Notes under the pieces: model-generated
Told to the model about the DNA's origin: nothing
What the model saw: the letters and a program-made list of their open reading frames with translations, nothing else
The model's database searches: none
Part shown: piece after piece, positions 36,880 through 45,592 of the stretch
Numbering within the stretch: position 1 is the first letter of the stretch
How the letters are laid out: every line of letters starts with the position of its first letter
From: a virus
DNA length: 61,510 nucleotides
IMG/VR virus record: IMGVR_UViG_3300006925_000017
Coordinates: 1 to 61,510 of that record
Strand: one strand, 5' to 3'
Translations under genes and position numbers: made by a program

Positions 36880-39800
36880 ATGGCAATTACCATACAAGAA
36901 ATATTAGCCTCAGATACTATTTCTCAATTCGTTGATAAAGTAAATTTTAATTTTGATCAACTTATTTTAAATGGAGGAGGGGCACCTGGTCCATTTGGGC
37001 CACAAGGTTTACCTGGTCCTATTGGTGGGCGTGGTGAAAGAGGAACTGAATGGTATCAAGACCTTACAGTTAGCCCAGGAACTGATCCTAATACGATTAT
37101 TGTTTCACCTAATTTATTAGATAATGATTTTTACTTACAAGCCAATGGTCAAGTATGGGAATATGATGGCGTTAATTGGGGCATTACAAATACTAACTTA
37201 ACTGGTCCACAAGGACCTGCTGGTGTATCCATTGGATGGGATTCATTTGGTAATAATCCACTAGGTACTTATGTACAAGCATATCAAAATGCTTTGTACC
37301 CTGCAATAATTGGTGGTACATCAGGTGCTACATCAGGAAATGGTGGATTATCATCGGTAGTAATAGGTGCTATTTCACCGACCGATATTGCTTTTGGTCA
37401 AGCTGGGTTTAATGCCAAGTTTAATTTAAGTACTGATATGGCTGGTAATGTTGATACTACGGTAATGTCAATGTTAGTACATCAACAAGATAGTGGTGTA
37501 AGCGCAATCAAGTTCATGGGTGGTGAAACTGGTATAGGTGACAACTTTGAACAAGACGATCCAACTTTATTAGCAGGAATTCAATTAGCGCCAGATGATT
37601 CATTACTTCTAACTACAAGAAAAACTGCTACTGCTCCAGGAAGTATTACTGACACTTACGGTATAAAATTAAACGCATCAGAACGAGGATTAAATCTGAG
37701 AGCTGGTTTGTCGATTGATTTAACAACAGGTGTTAAAGGTGGTGGTACTAGTATCGGTGGTGGAATTGAAACATCGGATTTAAATATTGAATTGAACACA
37801 ATGGCAGGTGGTAACGGTGCTAAATTAAATTTTGTTAGTATTGGGGCAGGTGCTGCTAATCGAATACAGAGTGGTGGTAATATTTTGTTACCAGGTGCGA
37901 TTTCAGGAATTTATGATGGTATTACTTTAATAGAGTCGAGTATAATCCAAGTCGATGCAACTGAATTTATATTATTACGATCTAATCTAAATGCAACAAT
38001 TAAGAGTGAGGGTGCATTAATTAGATTAATAGGCGATGACGGCGCATATCTTAATGGTGGTGGTGCCGGAGGGGTAGTAATTGGAAATGATTATGATGGT
38101 GTAAATACAACCGGCGCATTAATTTCTACGCTAACTAATGATCAATTAGGTGTAACAATAGCAGCAGGTTATGGAGCTGTATATAATCCATTGTCTACAT
38201 ACCAAACCGCAAAGGCTATTAACTTGGTTACCGATAGTAGTAGTGGTATGGGCGCAGGTAATATAAATCTTAATGCATTAAATCCTGGCTTAGGAGGTGG
38301 TATTGATATAGATTCTGGTGCAAATGGATCTGGGTACTTATCTCTTCGTAGCAAAGGACAAGATTTATCATTATCAACAGGACCTGATTCTGGAGGACTT
38401 GGTGGTAATATTAAAATATCAGTAGATACAGGAACTGCAGTAGAACCAACCCCAGTTATAACTATAGCTTCTACTAGCTCTAGTGGTCTAGTACCTAAAA
38501 CAGCATACTTTGGCTATCCTAGCTATATAAGCAATAATTTTGATAAACCTGCTATAGTAATTAGTGCATCTGATGGGCCTACGGGTGGTAGTGGTTCTAA
38601 TAATCCTACAATAAGATTAGGTCTTTTAGGTGCTGAAGTAGGCACAGGTTCTGACCCATGGAAGCGATTCCCAGGTGGTGCAATGATAAAAGGTCCTTAT
38701 GCGCCGGTTTCTACCGTCGGTCCTGCAATAAACATTGAACAAGAACCTGAGAGTGTATTACATATAAATGGTGGTACTACTGCAAGCGGTGCTTATGCTG
38801 GAGGAGTATGGATATACTCACCAGACAACGCATCTGCCACGATGCCAAATCTCCCATTCCCGAACATAGCTCCTATGAAGTCATCTGTAAGAATATGGGG
38901 TACTGCTGATACAGTAAGCACTAGAATTAGTAACGCAGGAGAGACTAGTAGTGGTGTAACTATTGGTTTAAACCAAGACGAATTTGGTGCATCTGCTAAC
39001 AAAGGTGGAAATAATGTAAGCGGTACAACTCATTTATATGGTATTGGTTATAATAGAGGAAACTTTAATTCGACAGGAGGTACTGGAAGCGCACTCGTTG
39101 CAGGGCTTACTCTTAACCAAGGCTTAACTCTAACAAAGACTTCAGCTTTCCAGAACTGGCCGCAAAGCCCGGTACCTGACGGTCCTTATGGTGGTGTTAA
39201 TGTAGGAGATCAATATAGACATAGACAAACGTTTAAGGTTTGGGGTGATTATGTAGGAGATCATTATATCTCCAAGTTTGGTGGTGCATATAGCGGCCCT
39301 ACTATCCAAGAACAGACATTTATGAGTGGCTCACAGGGGTGGTCAAGTACTGTTGACTTATACCAAAATGCAGATATTCAACCTAGTGTAGCTGCATGGA
39401 CTACCGCTGGTCTAACGCCTAAGATTCCAGTTGGCTTTCAATATAGATATCAATGGATGAGGGTTGGTAGAGTTGTAACAGGTAGTGGTTTGATTAGATT
39501 TATAACTAATCGATCACCTTTAGCACCGAACGGTGAATCAAGTACTTCAAATACATCTATAGATCTTTATCCTTATTGGAGTTCTCTTTTTAGTACAAGT
39601 GATTATAGTTCATTAAGTGGATCCACTAGCCCAGCTGGATTGGATTTACCTATCGCAAATGTATTCATAGGACCGATACCTCTTCCTATGCAAGTAAGTG
39701 GTGCAGGTAATTCTACGGATAGCAGCCTAGTAACAGGTACTCTGTATGGAGCTGTAAGTAACGTTAATATATCAGGTATTGCTACCGGTCTCATCAATAG

Positions 39801-40218
39801 TGATGGCCATGGTGGTCCACGAGGTGGTGGTCAAGCTATTAAAAATGCAATTAACCAATCAGGTGGTGGTTTCAGTACTAATGGTACAGGAACTAGTTAC
39901 GGTAAATTACCTTGGATGGCTACAAATATTACTGTCGGTAGCACAGTTCCAGTCGCGCAAACATCAGGTGAAGTACAGGGTGGATCTCAAACTGACCCAG
40001 CAGCAGCACATGATACTAATGGAAGTGGTACTCATATGTGGATTAACCTTCATTCAAACCCAGCTAATACTAGACTAGTAGTTGATACTGATGGTAATAA
40101 TGGAACAGCATTAGGCCCAATTAACAATAATGCACCATCAGCCCCTGAAGGAAGTAGAAATGCCATATATCAATCTTATCATAGATTTACGTTTACATAT
40201 GAAATAGCTAACCCTTAA
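36880..40218 (+). CDS. Tail fibre with collagen-like elements and beta-rich shaft
   Basis: This 1112-residue protein starts with the docking-like segment shared with the gene at 25493. Two short classical Gly-X-Y stretches with proline follow (GPFGPQGLPGPIGGRGERG at about residues 36-54 and TGPQGPAG at about 108-115), around a small Trp-rich domain. A long Gly/Ser/Asn-rich repetitive beta region (about 170-800) follows, then a C-terminal beta domain (YQWMRVGRVVTGSGLIRF). The C-terminus is the likely receptor-binding or assembly part. Unlike the fibres at 2491 and 60269, its collagen units use proline. Confidence 0.7.
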   Translation: MAITIQEILASDTISQFVDKVNFNFDQLILNGGGAPGPFGPQGLPGPIGGRGERGTEWYQDLTVSPGTDPNTIIVSPNLLDNDFYLQANGQVWEYDGVNWGITNTNLTGPQGPAGVSIGWDSFGNNPLGTYVQAYQNALYPAIIGGTSGATSGNGGLSSVVIGAISPTDIAFGQAGFNAKFNLSTDMAGNVDTTVMSMLVHQQDSGVSAIKFMGGETGIGDNFEQDDPTLLAGIQLAPDDSLLLTTRKTATAPGSITDTYGIKLNASERGLNLRAGLSIDLTTGVKGGGTSIGGGIETSDLNIELNTMAGGNGAKLNFVSIGAGAANRIQSGGNILLPGAISGIYDGITLIESSIIQVDATEFILLRSNLNATIKSEGALIRLIGDDGAYLNGGGAGGVVIGNDYDGVNTTGALISTLTNDQLGVTIAAGYGAVYNPLSTYQTAKAINLVTDSSSGMGAGNINLNALNPGLGGGIDIDSGANGSGYLSLRSKGQDLSLSTGPDSGGLGGNIKISVDTGTAVEPTPVITIASTSSSGLVPKTAYFGYPSYISNNFDKPAIVISASDGPTGGSGSNNPTIRLGLLGAEVGTGSDPWKRFPGGAMIKGPYAPVSTVGPAINIEQEPESVLHINGGTTASGAYAGGVWIYSPDNASATMPNLPFPNIAPMKSSVRIWGTADTVSTRISNAGETSSGVTIGLNQDEFGASANKGGNNVSGTTHLYGIGYNRGNFNSTGGTGSALVAGLTLNQGLTLTKTSAFQNWPQSPVPDGPYGGVNVGDQYRHRQTFKVWGDYVGDHYISKFGGAYSGPTIQEQTFMSGSQGWSSTVDLYQNADIQPSVAAWTTAGLTPKIPVGFQYRYQWMRVGRVVTGSGLIRFITNRSPLAPNGESSTSNTSIDLYPYWSSLFSTSDYSSLSGSTSPAGLDLPIANVFIGPIPLPMQVSGAGNSTDSSLVTGTLYGAVSNVNISGIATGLINSDGHGGPRGGGQAIKNAINQSGGGFSTNGTGTSYGKLPWMATNITVGSTVPVAQTSGEVQGGSQTDPAAAHDTNGSGTHMWINLHSNPANTRLVVDTDGNNGTALGPINNNAPSAPEGSRNAIYQSYHRFTFTYEIANP

Positions 40219-40230
40219 TATTAATTAAAA

Positions 40231-40473
40231 ATGACAAAGAAAGAAACTAAAGAATTAATAAATTTTGTAGATAGATATAAGGAAATAGAAACTTCGATCG
40301 ATCTAATGCAAAAAAGTATCCAAAGTCTAGCAGAGAAAAGAGATAATCTTTTTGATGAATTAGAGGACATGAAAACTAATGAAAAAAAGTTTATGGATAA
40401 ATTAATAAAGAAATATGGAGAGAGTGAAGTTACTCCTTATAAATTATTACAAGTATACGAAAACAGCATATGA
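40231..40473 (+). CDS. Small coiled-coil protein
   Basis: This 80-residue, highly charged protein is almost entirely a predicted helix with heptads (FVDRYKEIETSIDLMQKSIQ ... KRDNLFDELEDMKTN). No membrane segment. Its stop overlaps the start of the membrane protein behind it (ATGA), so it is probably translationally coupled to it and may interact with it. Function unknown. Confidence 0.6.
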   Translation: MTKKETKELINFVDRYKEIETSIDLMQKSIQSLAEKRDNLFDELEDMKTNEKKFMDKLIKKYGESEVTPYKLLQVYENSI

Positions 40474-41252
40474 TAATATTAAGAAATATATTAGCTATAA
40501 TAACTGACCCTAAAAATACAAGGATGTTTTTATTAGGTGGTATTGTAGTGTTATGTATTTTGCTGTTAAGACAGTGCCAAGCTACTGATGATGCAAAGAA
40601 TGAAGTTTACCGAGTTGAAAATAATTGGAAAGCATCACTAGACACAATTGAAAATTATATTGATGCTAACGGTAATGCGGTAGCTGAGATAATGGCTTTA
40701 AATTTATCGATAGAAGAAATTGAAAATGAATTAGAATTTGAAAAAGGAAAACCGCCAATAACTATAATTAAAACCGAGACTGTTATTAAAGAGGTTATTG
40801 TAGAAGTACCTGTGTTTATACTCGATACTGTTATAAATACGGTGATTGGTGATTTTAATTCAGCTTTAACATTTTCAGATAAAAAAGAATGGGGTAAAAG
40901 TTCTAGAACGATTGATGCTATAATACCTTATGAAACTTCCGATAGTCTTATATCGTTTGGTAATGCTAGTATAGGACTAGAACAAAATATATTTTTAACT
41001 GCATCATTAATTAAAGATACTAAATCAAAAGAATTATTTGTAAATCTTTTAACCGATTATCCTGGAACTACATTTAATAGTGCTGAAGGAATATTAATTG
41101 ACCAAAAGAGTAAAGCGTTTAAAAGTTTACAATATGAAAATAGAAAAACATTAGGCTTAGGTTTACAGTTAGGTGTTGGTTTAAGCGGTGAGCAGATAAG
41201 CCCATATGTAGGCATTGGTTTAAATTATACACCAAAGTTTTTACAATGGTAA
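40470..41252 (+). CDS. Membrane-anchored protein with coiled coil and beta C-terminus; candidate spanin
   Basis: This 260-residue protein has a short basic/neutral N-terminus and a transmembrane helix at about residues 19-34 (MFLLGGIVVLCILLLR). A periplasmic-type helical stretch (about 38-95) and a strand-rich region follow. The last 32 residues alternate Gly and hydrophobic residues (LGLGLQLGVGLSGEQ, then YVGIGLNYTPKFLQW) and end in an aromatic residue, like outer-membrane beta strands. This could span inner to outer membrane as a spanin does during lysis. A tail protein or other envelope protein is possible. No lipobox is seen (RQC does not fit). Confidence 0.5.
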   Translation: MIILRNILAIITDPKNTRMFLLGGIVVLCILLLRQCQATDDAKNEVYRVENNWKASLDTIENYIDANGNAVAEIMALNLSIEEIENELEFEKGKPPITIIKTETVIKEVIVEVPVFILDTVINTVIGDFNSALTFSDKKEWGKSSRTIDAIIPYETSDSLISFGNASIGLEQNIFLTASLIKDTKSKELFVNLLTDYPGTTFNSAEGILIDQKSKAFKSLQYENRKTLGLGLQLGVGLSGEQISPYVGIGLNYTPKFLQW

Positions 41253-41265
41253 ATAAATAAAAGGA

Positions 41266-42645
41266 ATGGAATCATCTAAATTTATACAATTATCCGACGG
41301 TATTTTATTAGAGTACATATACACTAGTCAAACTAACCCAACGGAACTTAATACATCCATTTATCCTATAGAGATAATGAGAGATGGTCATACTGATGGT
41401 AGCTATCTTTTTAATACTGATAGTGTATCTGCAGAGATGGGTAACTATCGTGACATTTCAGCAGCAGCGATTAATAAAAATAAAACACAATATGCATATT
41501 TAGATACTGATATTGGTGTACCTTATAATGACTTTGATCCTGAGTTAACTGATAGTGCAAATTTACTACAGACATTTAACCCACAGCAAAATATAGCATA
41601 TGATAAAATAAGAGTACATTTTGTTGCAGGGTTTACTTTTACAGGCTATGACGGAATAATATTTGAAACGCTAGTTCCTAGAAGAGATGGTACTTTACTT
41701 AATTTATCTTCTATAAATTTCTTAAAGACTGATACGCCTGTATTTAATCCAGATCCAGTTTTAATTAATGATAATCTTTATGCTACATACATAGAATGGA
41801 GAATACCTTCATTATTCTTTATGAATAACAGTTTCAGTAATACTGTACCTAACGGTTTAGGATATCGTTTAACTGAAGGGCAAGGATTTCTTAGTACACC
41901 TACCATTACATTTAAAGCTACTGGTATTTATGAAACGGTTGTTGATAACGGTTATAACTATTATAATGTAGAGGAAATAAATGCAGTAAGTTTACCTAGT
42001 AGAGATATTTATGATAATCTATATGCAAGTGTTGTAGAGGCAGATGGTGGAGATTATTTTGAATTATCTGGTGAAGTAACAGGTTCTACTTTTTCTAATT
42101 TTATTGCTCAGTTAAATTCATCAGGTGGTGACTATGTAGTATTTCATGAAATTAATGTAAGTGAACAAATAAATACTTCATTTGTTAAAACTAGTACTCA
42201 GGTATTTACACAAACTACTAATTTTGATAATCCTATTTTATTTAGGCCTATTATTTTAAACAGTGCTATTGCTACATCTTTTTCAATTAATTACTTATTA
42301 AGATTATACAATAGAGCAGATAATACACAGATTTTAAAATCAGCAAAACTAACTTCGTTTGATGTTAAAAAATATGGTAGACGATTAATGAAAATTAATT
42401 TAGGTGTAGTTCCTACTGTTGCTAATGTATATAACCAATTGGCTAATGATGATGGTTCAAATATTATTGTTAATAATGGAGGTGTTGGAAATAACCCAGG
42501 ACAGACATCTACTGAAATAGTTGAACAATTAGTTATAAAAAATAAGTATGTTACTACTTTTAGAGATAGGATAAACGTAAAGGCTGCAATTTCACCAGCT
42601 AAAATACAAACAATAACAGATACAGAAGATGGCAGTACAAACTAA
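41266..42645 (+). CDS. Virion structural protein
   Basis: This 459-residue protein is beta-rich with Asn/Thr/Tyr abundance and has no signal peptide or transmembrane segment. Segments such as KIRVHFVAGFTFTGYDGIIF and YATYIEWRIPSLFF suggest jelly-roll-like strands. It overlaps the next structural gene by 17 bases and follows the candidate spanin by 13 bases. Its start is one of the few with an AAAAGGA stretch close to the ATG. Family not recognised. Confidence 0.5.
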   Translation: MESSKFIQLSDGILLEYIYTSQTNPTELNTSIYPIEIMRDGHTDGSYLFNTDSVSAEMGNYRDISAAAINKNKTQYAYLDTDIGVPYNDFDPELTDSANLLQTFNPQQNIAYDKIRVHFVAGFTFTGYDGIIFETLVPRRDGTLLNLSSINFLKTDTPVFNPDPVLINDNLYATYIEWRIPSLFFMNNSFSNTVPNGLGYRLTEGQGFLSTPTITFKATGIYETVVDNGYNYYNVEEINAVSLPSRDIYDNLYASVVEADGGDYFELSGEVTGSTFSNFIAQLNSSGGDYVVFHEINVSEQINTSFVKTSTQVFTQTTNFDNPILFRPIILNSAIATSFSINYLLRLYNRADNTQILKSAKLTSFDVKKYGRRLMKINLGVVPTVANVYNQLANDDGSNIIVNNGGVGNNPGQTSTEIVEQLVIKNKYVTTFRDRINVKAAISPAKIQTITDTEDGSTN

Positions 42646-43564
42646 CGAGACAGTTACAGCTAACCAAGCTGAATACTTTAAAAGATTTACATCTCTTAAT
42701 CCTACAGCAGAACCGTTACCACAAGGCGATGGGCAAATAAGAATTTCACCATTTGATGATTATGTAATTTTTACAATATTTGATGAGACTGGTGAAAATG
42801 GTGACTTAGCAGATTCCCCGATTGATTTGAGTAATGTTGGTACTCTTACTTTGGTTTTTGTTGGTGAAAACGATGAAATACGAATTCCTAATTGGACACA
42901 AGTTGAAAATGTAGACTTGGCGCAAGGTCAAGTTTTATTTAGAATAGACAAAGAAAATTCAAAAAAGATATTATCATTAGATAATAAAAACTTTTACATA
43001 TCGACTAGAATGGAAGATGAATTTGGTATTAGTGATGAAAGTGTTTTATACACTGGTACGTTTTTAGGTTTAACTGATGCAGCACAAGAAAGACTAACAA
43101 CAAAAATGAATGCACAATCATTACTGTATTCTGAAGAGCTATCTAGATTACAGAGTGAAATAGATGAATTGAACACTACATTAGGGCAAAGAGATCAAAC
43201 AATATCAGAAATGCTAGCAACATTAAATCTATTAGAGCAATCAAATATTTCATTAAGTGATGAAAACGCTTTACTATATGAACAACTAGGCCAAGCACAG
43301 TCAGATATAATAGCAGCAGAGGCAGCAGCTGCGCAATCATCAGTAACCTCTATTAAATCTCGAATAATACAACAAGCAGGTATAGATGAAATAGTGAACA
43401 ACGCTGCTTCTAATATTAATGATACTTCTTATTGGGAAAACGCATCTGCTTTGAATGAAGAGTTCAATACAGCAAGTAATCCTGTCACCAGCGATGGTTT
43501 ACAGGGAACACAGGGAACAACAGGAGGGTCGGGCGTTTTCGACGTTGGCGATCTTCTCTTTTAA
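42629..43564 (+). CDS. Virion structural protein with coiled coil and collagen-like stub
   Basis: This 311-residue protein has an N-terminal beta domain (about residues 35-150), then a long coiled coil (about 155-235: LSRLQSEIDELNTTLGQRDQ ... LLEQSNISLSDENALLYEQL). A C-terminal tail contains GLQGTQGTTGGSG and ends FDVGDLLF. That short collagen-like piece matches the repeat style of the giant fibre at 2491. It may be an attachment site for, or a remnant of, a fibre segment. Overlaps the upstream gene by 17 bases. Confidence 0.55.
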   Translation: MAVQTNETVTANQAEYFKRFTSLNPTAEPLPQGDGQIRISPFDDYVIFTIFDETGENGDLADSPIDLSNVGTLTLVFVGENDEIRIPNWTQVENVDLAQGQVLFRIDKENSKKILSLDNKNFYISTRMEDEFGISDESVLYTGTFLGLTDAAQERLTTKMNAQSLLYSEELSRLQSEIDELNTTLGQRDQTISEMLATLNLLEQSNISLSDENALLYEQLGQAQSDIIAAEAAAAQSSVTSIKSRIIQQAGIDEIVNNAASNINDTSYWENASALNEEFNTASNPVTSDGLQGTQGTTGGSGVFDVGDLLF

Positions 43565-43599
43565 GTTTCTTAGAAGATCTCGTATAAAAATAAAATAAT

Positions 43600-44154
43600 A
43601 TGTTACTAAGCGCAAGAAATAATCAGTTTAAATTTGAATTCCCTAGAAATTTTATTCCAAAGGAAATTGCAGATAAGTATAAATCATATTTAAATCGCAT
43701 GCCAGGTTCAATGATTAAAGAACCTATAGACTTTTTTAATTACGGTATACAAGCAATGAATTTACCAGGACCTAGCTTTGACCCAGTATCGCAAAATGAC
43801 TTTCCAGGTAATACCAGAAAATTTAGAACTAGTTTACCTAAACAAGAACTTTTTGATAAATCGCTAACCGTTACAATGCAAGCCTTTGATGGTTGGATTA
43901 ATTATTGGATGGCTGTTGATGTTTTTGATTATTATTATAAGCAGAGCGGTAAAACTCCATTTGTACCTGAAGGTGTTGGTTTACAGATGATTGATGGTGA
44001 AGGGCAAATATTTGTAACTGTTCAATTAAAAGATATGATAATGACCGGTGTTAGTGCGTTAGATTTAAACTTCTCAAGTAACACAATTGAATTTCAAACA
44101 TTTGATATTGAATTTAGCTACAACGTTTTAGAAACTATAGTTAACTTAACTTAA
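43600..44154 (+). CDS. Tail-tube-like protein
   Basis: This 184-residue protein shows a tube-fold pattern. It has an N-terminal strand (NNQFKFEFP) and the loop IQAMNLPGPSFDPVSQNDFPG. The segment KSLTVTMQAFDGWINYWMAVDVFDYYY follows, and the end is VSALDLNFSSNTIEFQTFDIEFSY, typical of tube or tube-initiator proteins in which a final strand pair closes the ring. T4 gp19 is 163 residues. It may be the main tail tube protein or a tube-related baseplate protein (gp48/gp54 class). No sheath gene was found nearby. Confidence 0.5.
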   Translation: MLLSARNNQFKFEFPRNFIPKEIADKYKSYLNRMPGSMIKEPIDFFNYGIQAMNLPGPSFDPVSQNDFPGNTRKFRTSLPKQELFDKSLTVTMQAFDGWINYWMAVDVFDYYYKQSGKTPFVPEGVGLQMIDGEGQIFVTVQLKDMIMTGVSALDLNFSSNTIEFQTFDIEFSYNVLETIVNLT

Positions 44155-44168
44155 TATATAAACAAATA
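44152..44168 (+). promoter_or_regulatory. Putative late-type promoter box
   Basis: TAATATATAAACAAATA starts on the stop codon of the tube-like gene, 25 bases before the ATG at 44177. Fifteen bases are identical to 17440-17454. Confidence 0.5.
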
Positions 44169-44176
44169 GAAAAGCA

Positions 44177-44533
44177 ATGAAAACATTTAAAGACTATCTT
44201 ACAGAATCAACAGATGATTCAGTTAATATACAAAATTTACTAAATGAATCTCACGATTTAACTGAGGAGCAAGAAACTGCTATAGATAACGCAGTAGACA
44301 GAATTATGGAAGAACATAATAACGGAAAAGATTTAGAAGTTATTATGGAAGAAATAATTAATGAAGGTATATTAGGATCTGTTTTAGGTGGTCTTACTGG
44401 TTTTGCTTTAGGTAAAACAGTAGGAAAGGCCATTGCAAAGGTACTCGGTATTCAAAAAGGAGCCTTGTACGATTTATTAACTAGTCGATTAATTGGTGCT
44501 GCATTAGGCGCAGTATTAGGTAAACGCATTTAA
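44177..44533 (+). CDS. Capsid-targeted-like precursor of a glycine-zipper peptide
   Basis: This 118-residue protein begins MKTFKDYLTES, which resembles the T4 capsid-targeting sequence of internal head proteins. It has candidate prohead-protease sites of the [LI]-x-E type after residues 10, 24 and 63. The part after residue 63 (55 residues) is a glycine-zipper-like hydrophobic and basic peptide (GILGSVLGGLTGFALGK, then GAALGAVLGKRI). The acidic middle may shield it before cleavage. A packaged peptide that enters or opens the cell membrane during DNA entry is one reading. A holin-like or other small membrane protein is another. The T4 comparison is established knowledge; the role is inference. 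Confidence 0.6.
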   Translation: MKTFKDYLTESTDDSVNIQNLLNESHDLTEEQETAIDNAVDRIMEEHNNGKDLEVIMEEIINEGILGSVLGGLTGFALGKTVGKAIAKVLGIQKGALYDLLTSRLIGAALGAVLGKRI

Positions 44534-44543
44534 TTCAATATAA

Positions 44544-45212
44544 TTGATTTACTCAGGTATAGATTTTTCTCTTAATAGTCCAGGTGCATGTACACAGGAC
44601 CATAAAGGCAAATACACATTTATTACATTCTTTAATTATGGTAATAGGGTGTGGGATGAAAAGGGTAGAAAAATACCTAAATCATTCTCGGTTCATAAAG
44701 AATTAATGGATAATAAAACAATATTAGGATTCCCTTATTATAGACAAGTTAAAGATAAAGACTTTTTACTTAGGGAACGAGAAAAACTCACAGATGGCCA
44801 AAACATAGCCGACTTAATTTCAAATATTTTAATAACATTATATGGCACAGAAGATCATAGAGTTGCTTTAGAAGGATTCTCTTATGGATCAAAAGGTAAT
44901 TCTTTTATTGACATAGTTCAATATAATACCTTTTTAAGAAACGAAATTGTAAACTCTTGGGGTGTAGAAAATATTTCAATTTATCAACCATCACATGTTA
45001 AAAAATTAGCAGGTAAAGGTAATGCAAATAAACATTACATGGTAAAGGCATTTCAAGACGATGTTTTTAATGATAGTGATTTAAGGAAAACTAAATTGTG
45101 GAAATGGACTCAAGGTAAAGACTTTACAGAAAAGATCCCTAAACCAATAGATGACCTTGTAGATGCGTACTTTATATTAAACGCGAATAAGAAAAAGGAA
45201 AGTGAACAGTAA
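44544..45212 (+). CDS. RuvC-like Holliday junction resolvase / RNase H-fold nuclease
   Basis: This 222-residue protein shows the RNase H-fold acidic set: D7 in YSGIDFSL, E110 in VALEGFSYG, and D203/D204/D207 in IDDLVDAYF. It also has the lysine-rich segment PSHVKKLAGKGNANK seen in RuvC-like phage resolvases. The role is cleavage of branched DNA before packaging. T4 uses the unrelated endonuclease VII (gp49), so this is a functional replacement. There is no ATG; TTG at 44544 is the only start after an in-frame stop at 44541 and gives the motif-bearing N-terminus. A terminase-like or transposase-like RNase H protein is less likely. Confidence 0.75.
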   Translation: MIYSGIDFSLNSPGACTQDHKGKYTFITFFNYGNRVWDEKGRKIPKSFSVHKELMDNKTILGFPYYRQVKDKDFLLREREKLTDGQNIADLISNILITLYGTEDHRVALEGFSYGSKGNSFIDIVQYNTFLRNEIVNSWGVENISIYQPSHVKKLAGKGNANKHYMVKAFQDDVFNDSDLRKTKLWKWTQGKDFTEKIPKPIDDLVDAYFILNANKKKESEQ

Positions 45213-45325
45213 AATACTTTATACCTTAAAACCACAATATACTTAAATGCTAGTAATTAGATACTTCTCTTTCTTTAATTAGGTATATTTTATATATAGA
45301 GTTTAGAATTTAGTTTCAGAAAATT
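45213..45325. other. 113-base intergenic region
   Basis: AT-rich spacer without an open reading frame of note. It contains a TTTTATATATAG box about 35 bases before the GroES-like gene, which could be a promoter. I see no convincing terminator or RNA gene. Confidence 0.4.
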
Positions 45326-45592
45326 ATGATAAAGGCAATAAAAAATAGAATATTTCTTAAAAAAGATGAACAACCAGAAAAAATTGGGAGCATCTATGTA
45401 CCAAAATCTGAAGGCCAGTATGCACCACCATATTCAGGTGTTATATTATCTGTTGGTGAAGATATAGAAGATTCGGATTATAAAATAGGAATGACGGTAT
45501 TATTTCATGACTTAGCAGGTACTGAATTTACTTACAACGGTGAAAAGATATTTAGTATTAGAGATTCCGATGTAACTGCTATTATAGAATAA
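45326..45592 (+). CDS. GroES-like co-chaperonin (gp31 analogue)
   Basis: This 88-residue protein has the Cpn10 order of elements. An N-terminal strand (IKAIKNRIFLKK) precedes a loop (GSIYVPKSEGQYAPP) at the mobile-loop position, where I-Y-V stands for the hydrophobic GroEL-binding tripeptide. Next comes YSGVILSVG (equivalent to GEVLAVG), then KIGMTVLFHDLAGTEF and a closing strand DSDVTAII. GroES caps GroEL. T4 gp31 replaces GroES to fold the major capsid protein gp23. Same role is inferred here. It lies between the resolvase and the ssDNA-binding protein. It is slightly shorter than GroES (97) and gp31 (111). Confidence 0.8.
   Translation: MIKAIKNRIFLKKDEQPEKIGSIYVPKSEGQYAPPYSGVILSVGEDIEDSDYKIGMTVLFHDLAGTEFTYNGEKIFSIRDSDVTAIIE

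Noticed and set aside
40470-40590. Lipoprotein signal in the candidate spanin
   Set aside because: The cysteine after the hydrophobic stretch sits in LLRQC, which does not fit a lipobox; read as a plain transmembrane helix.
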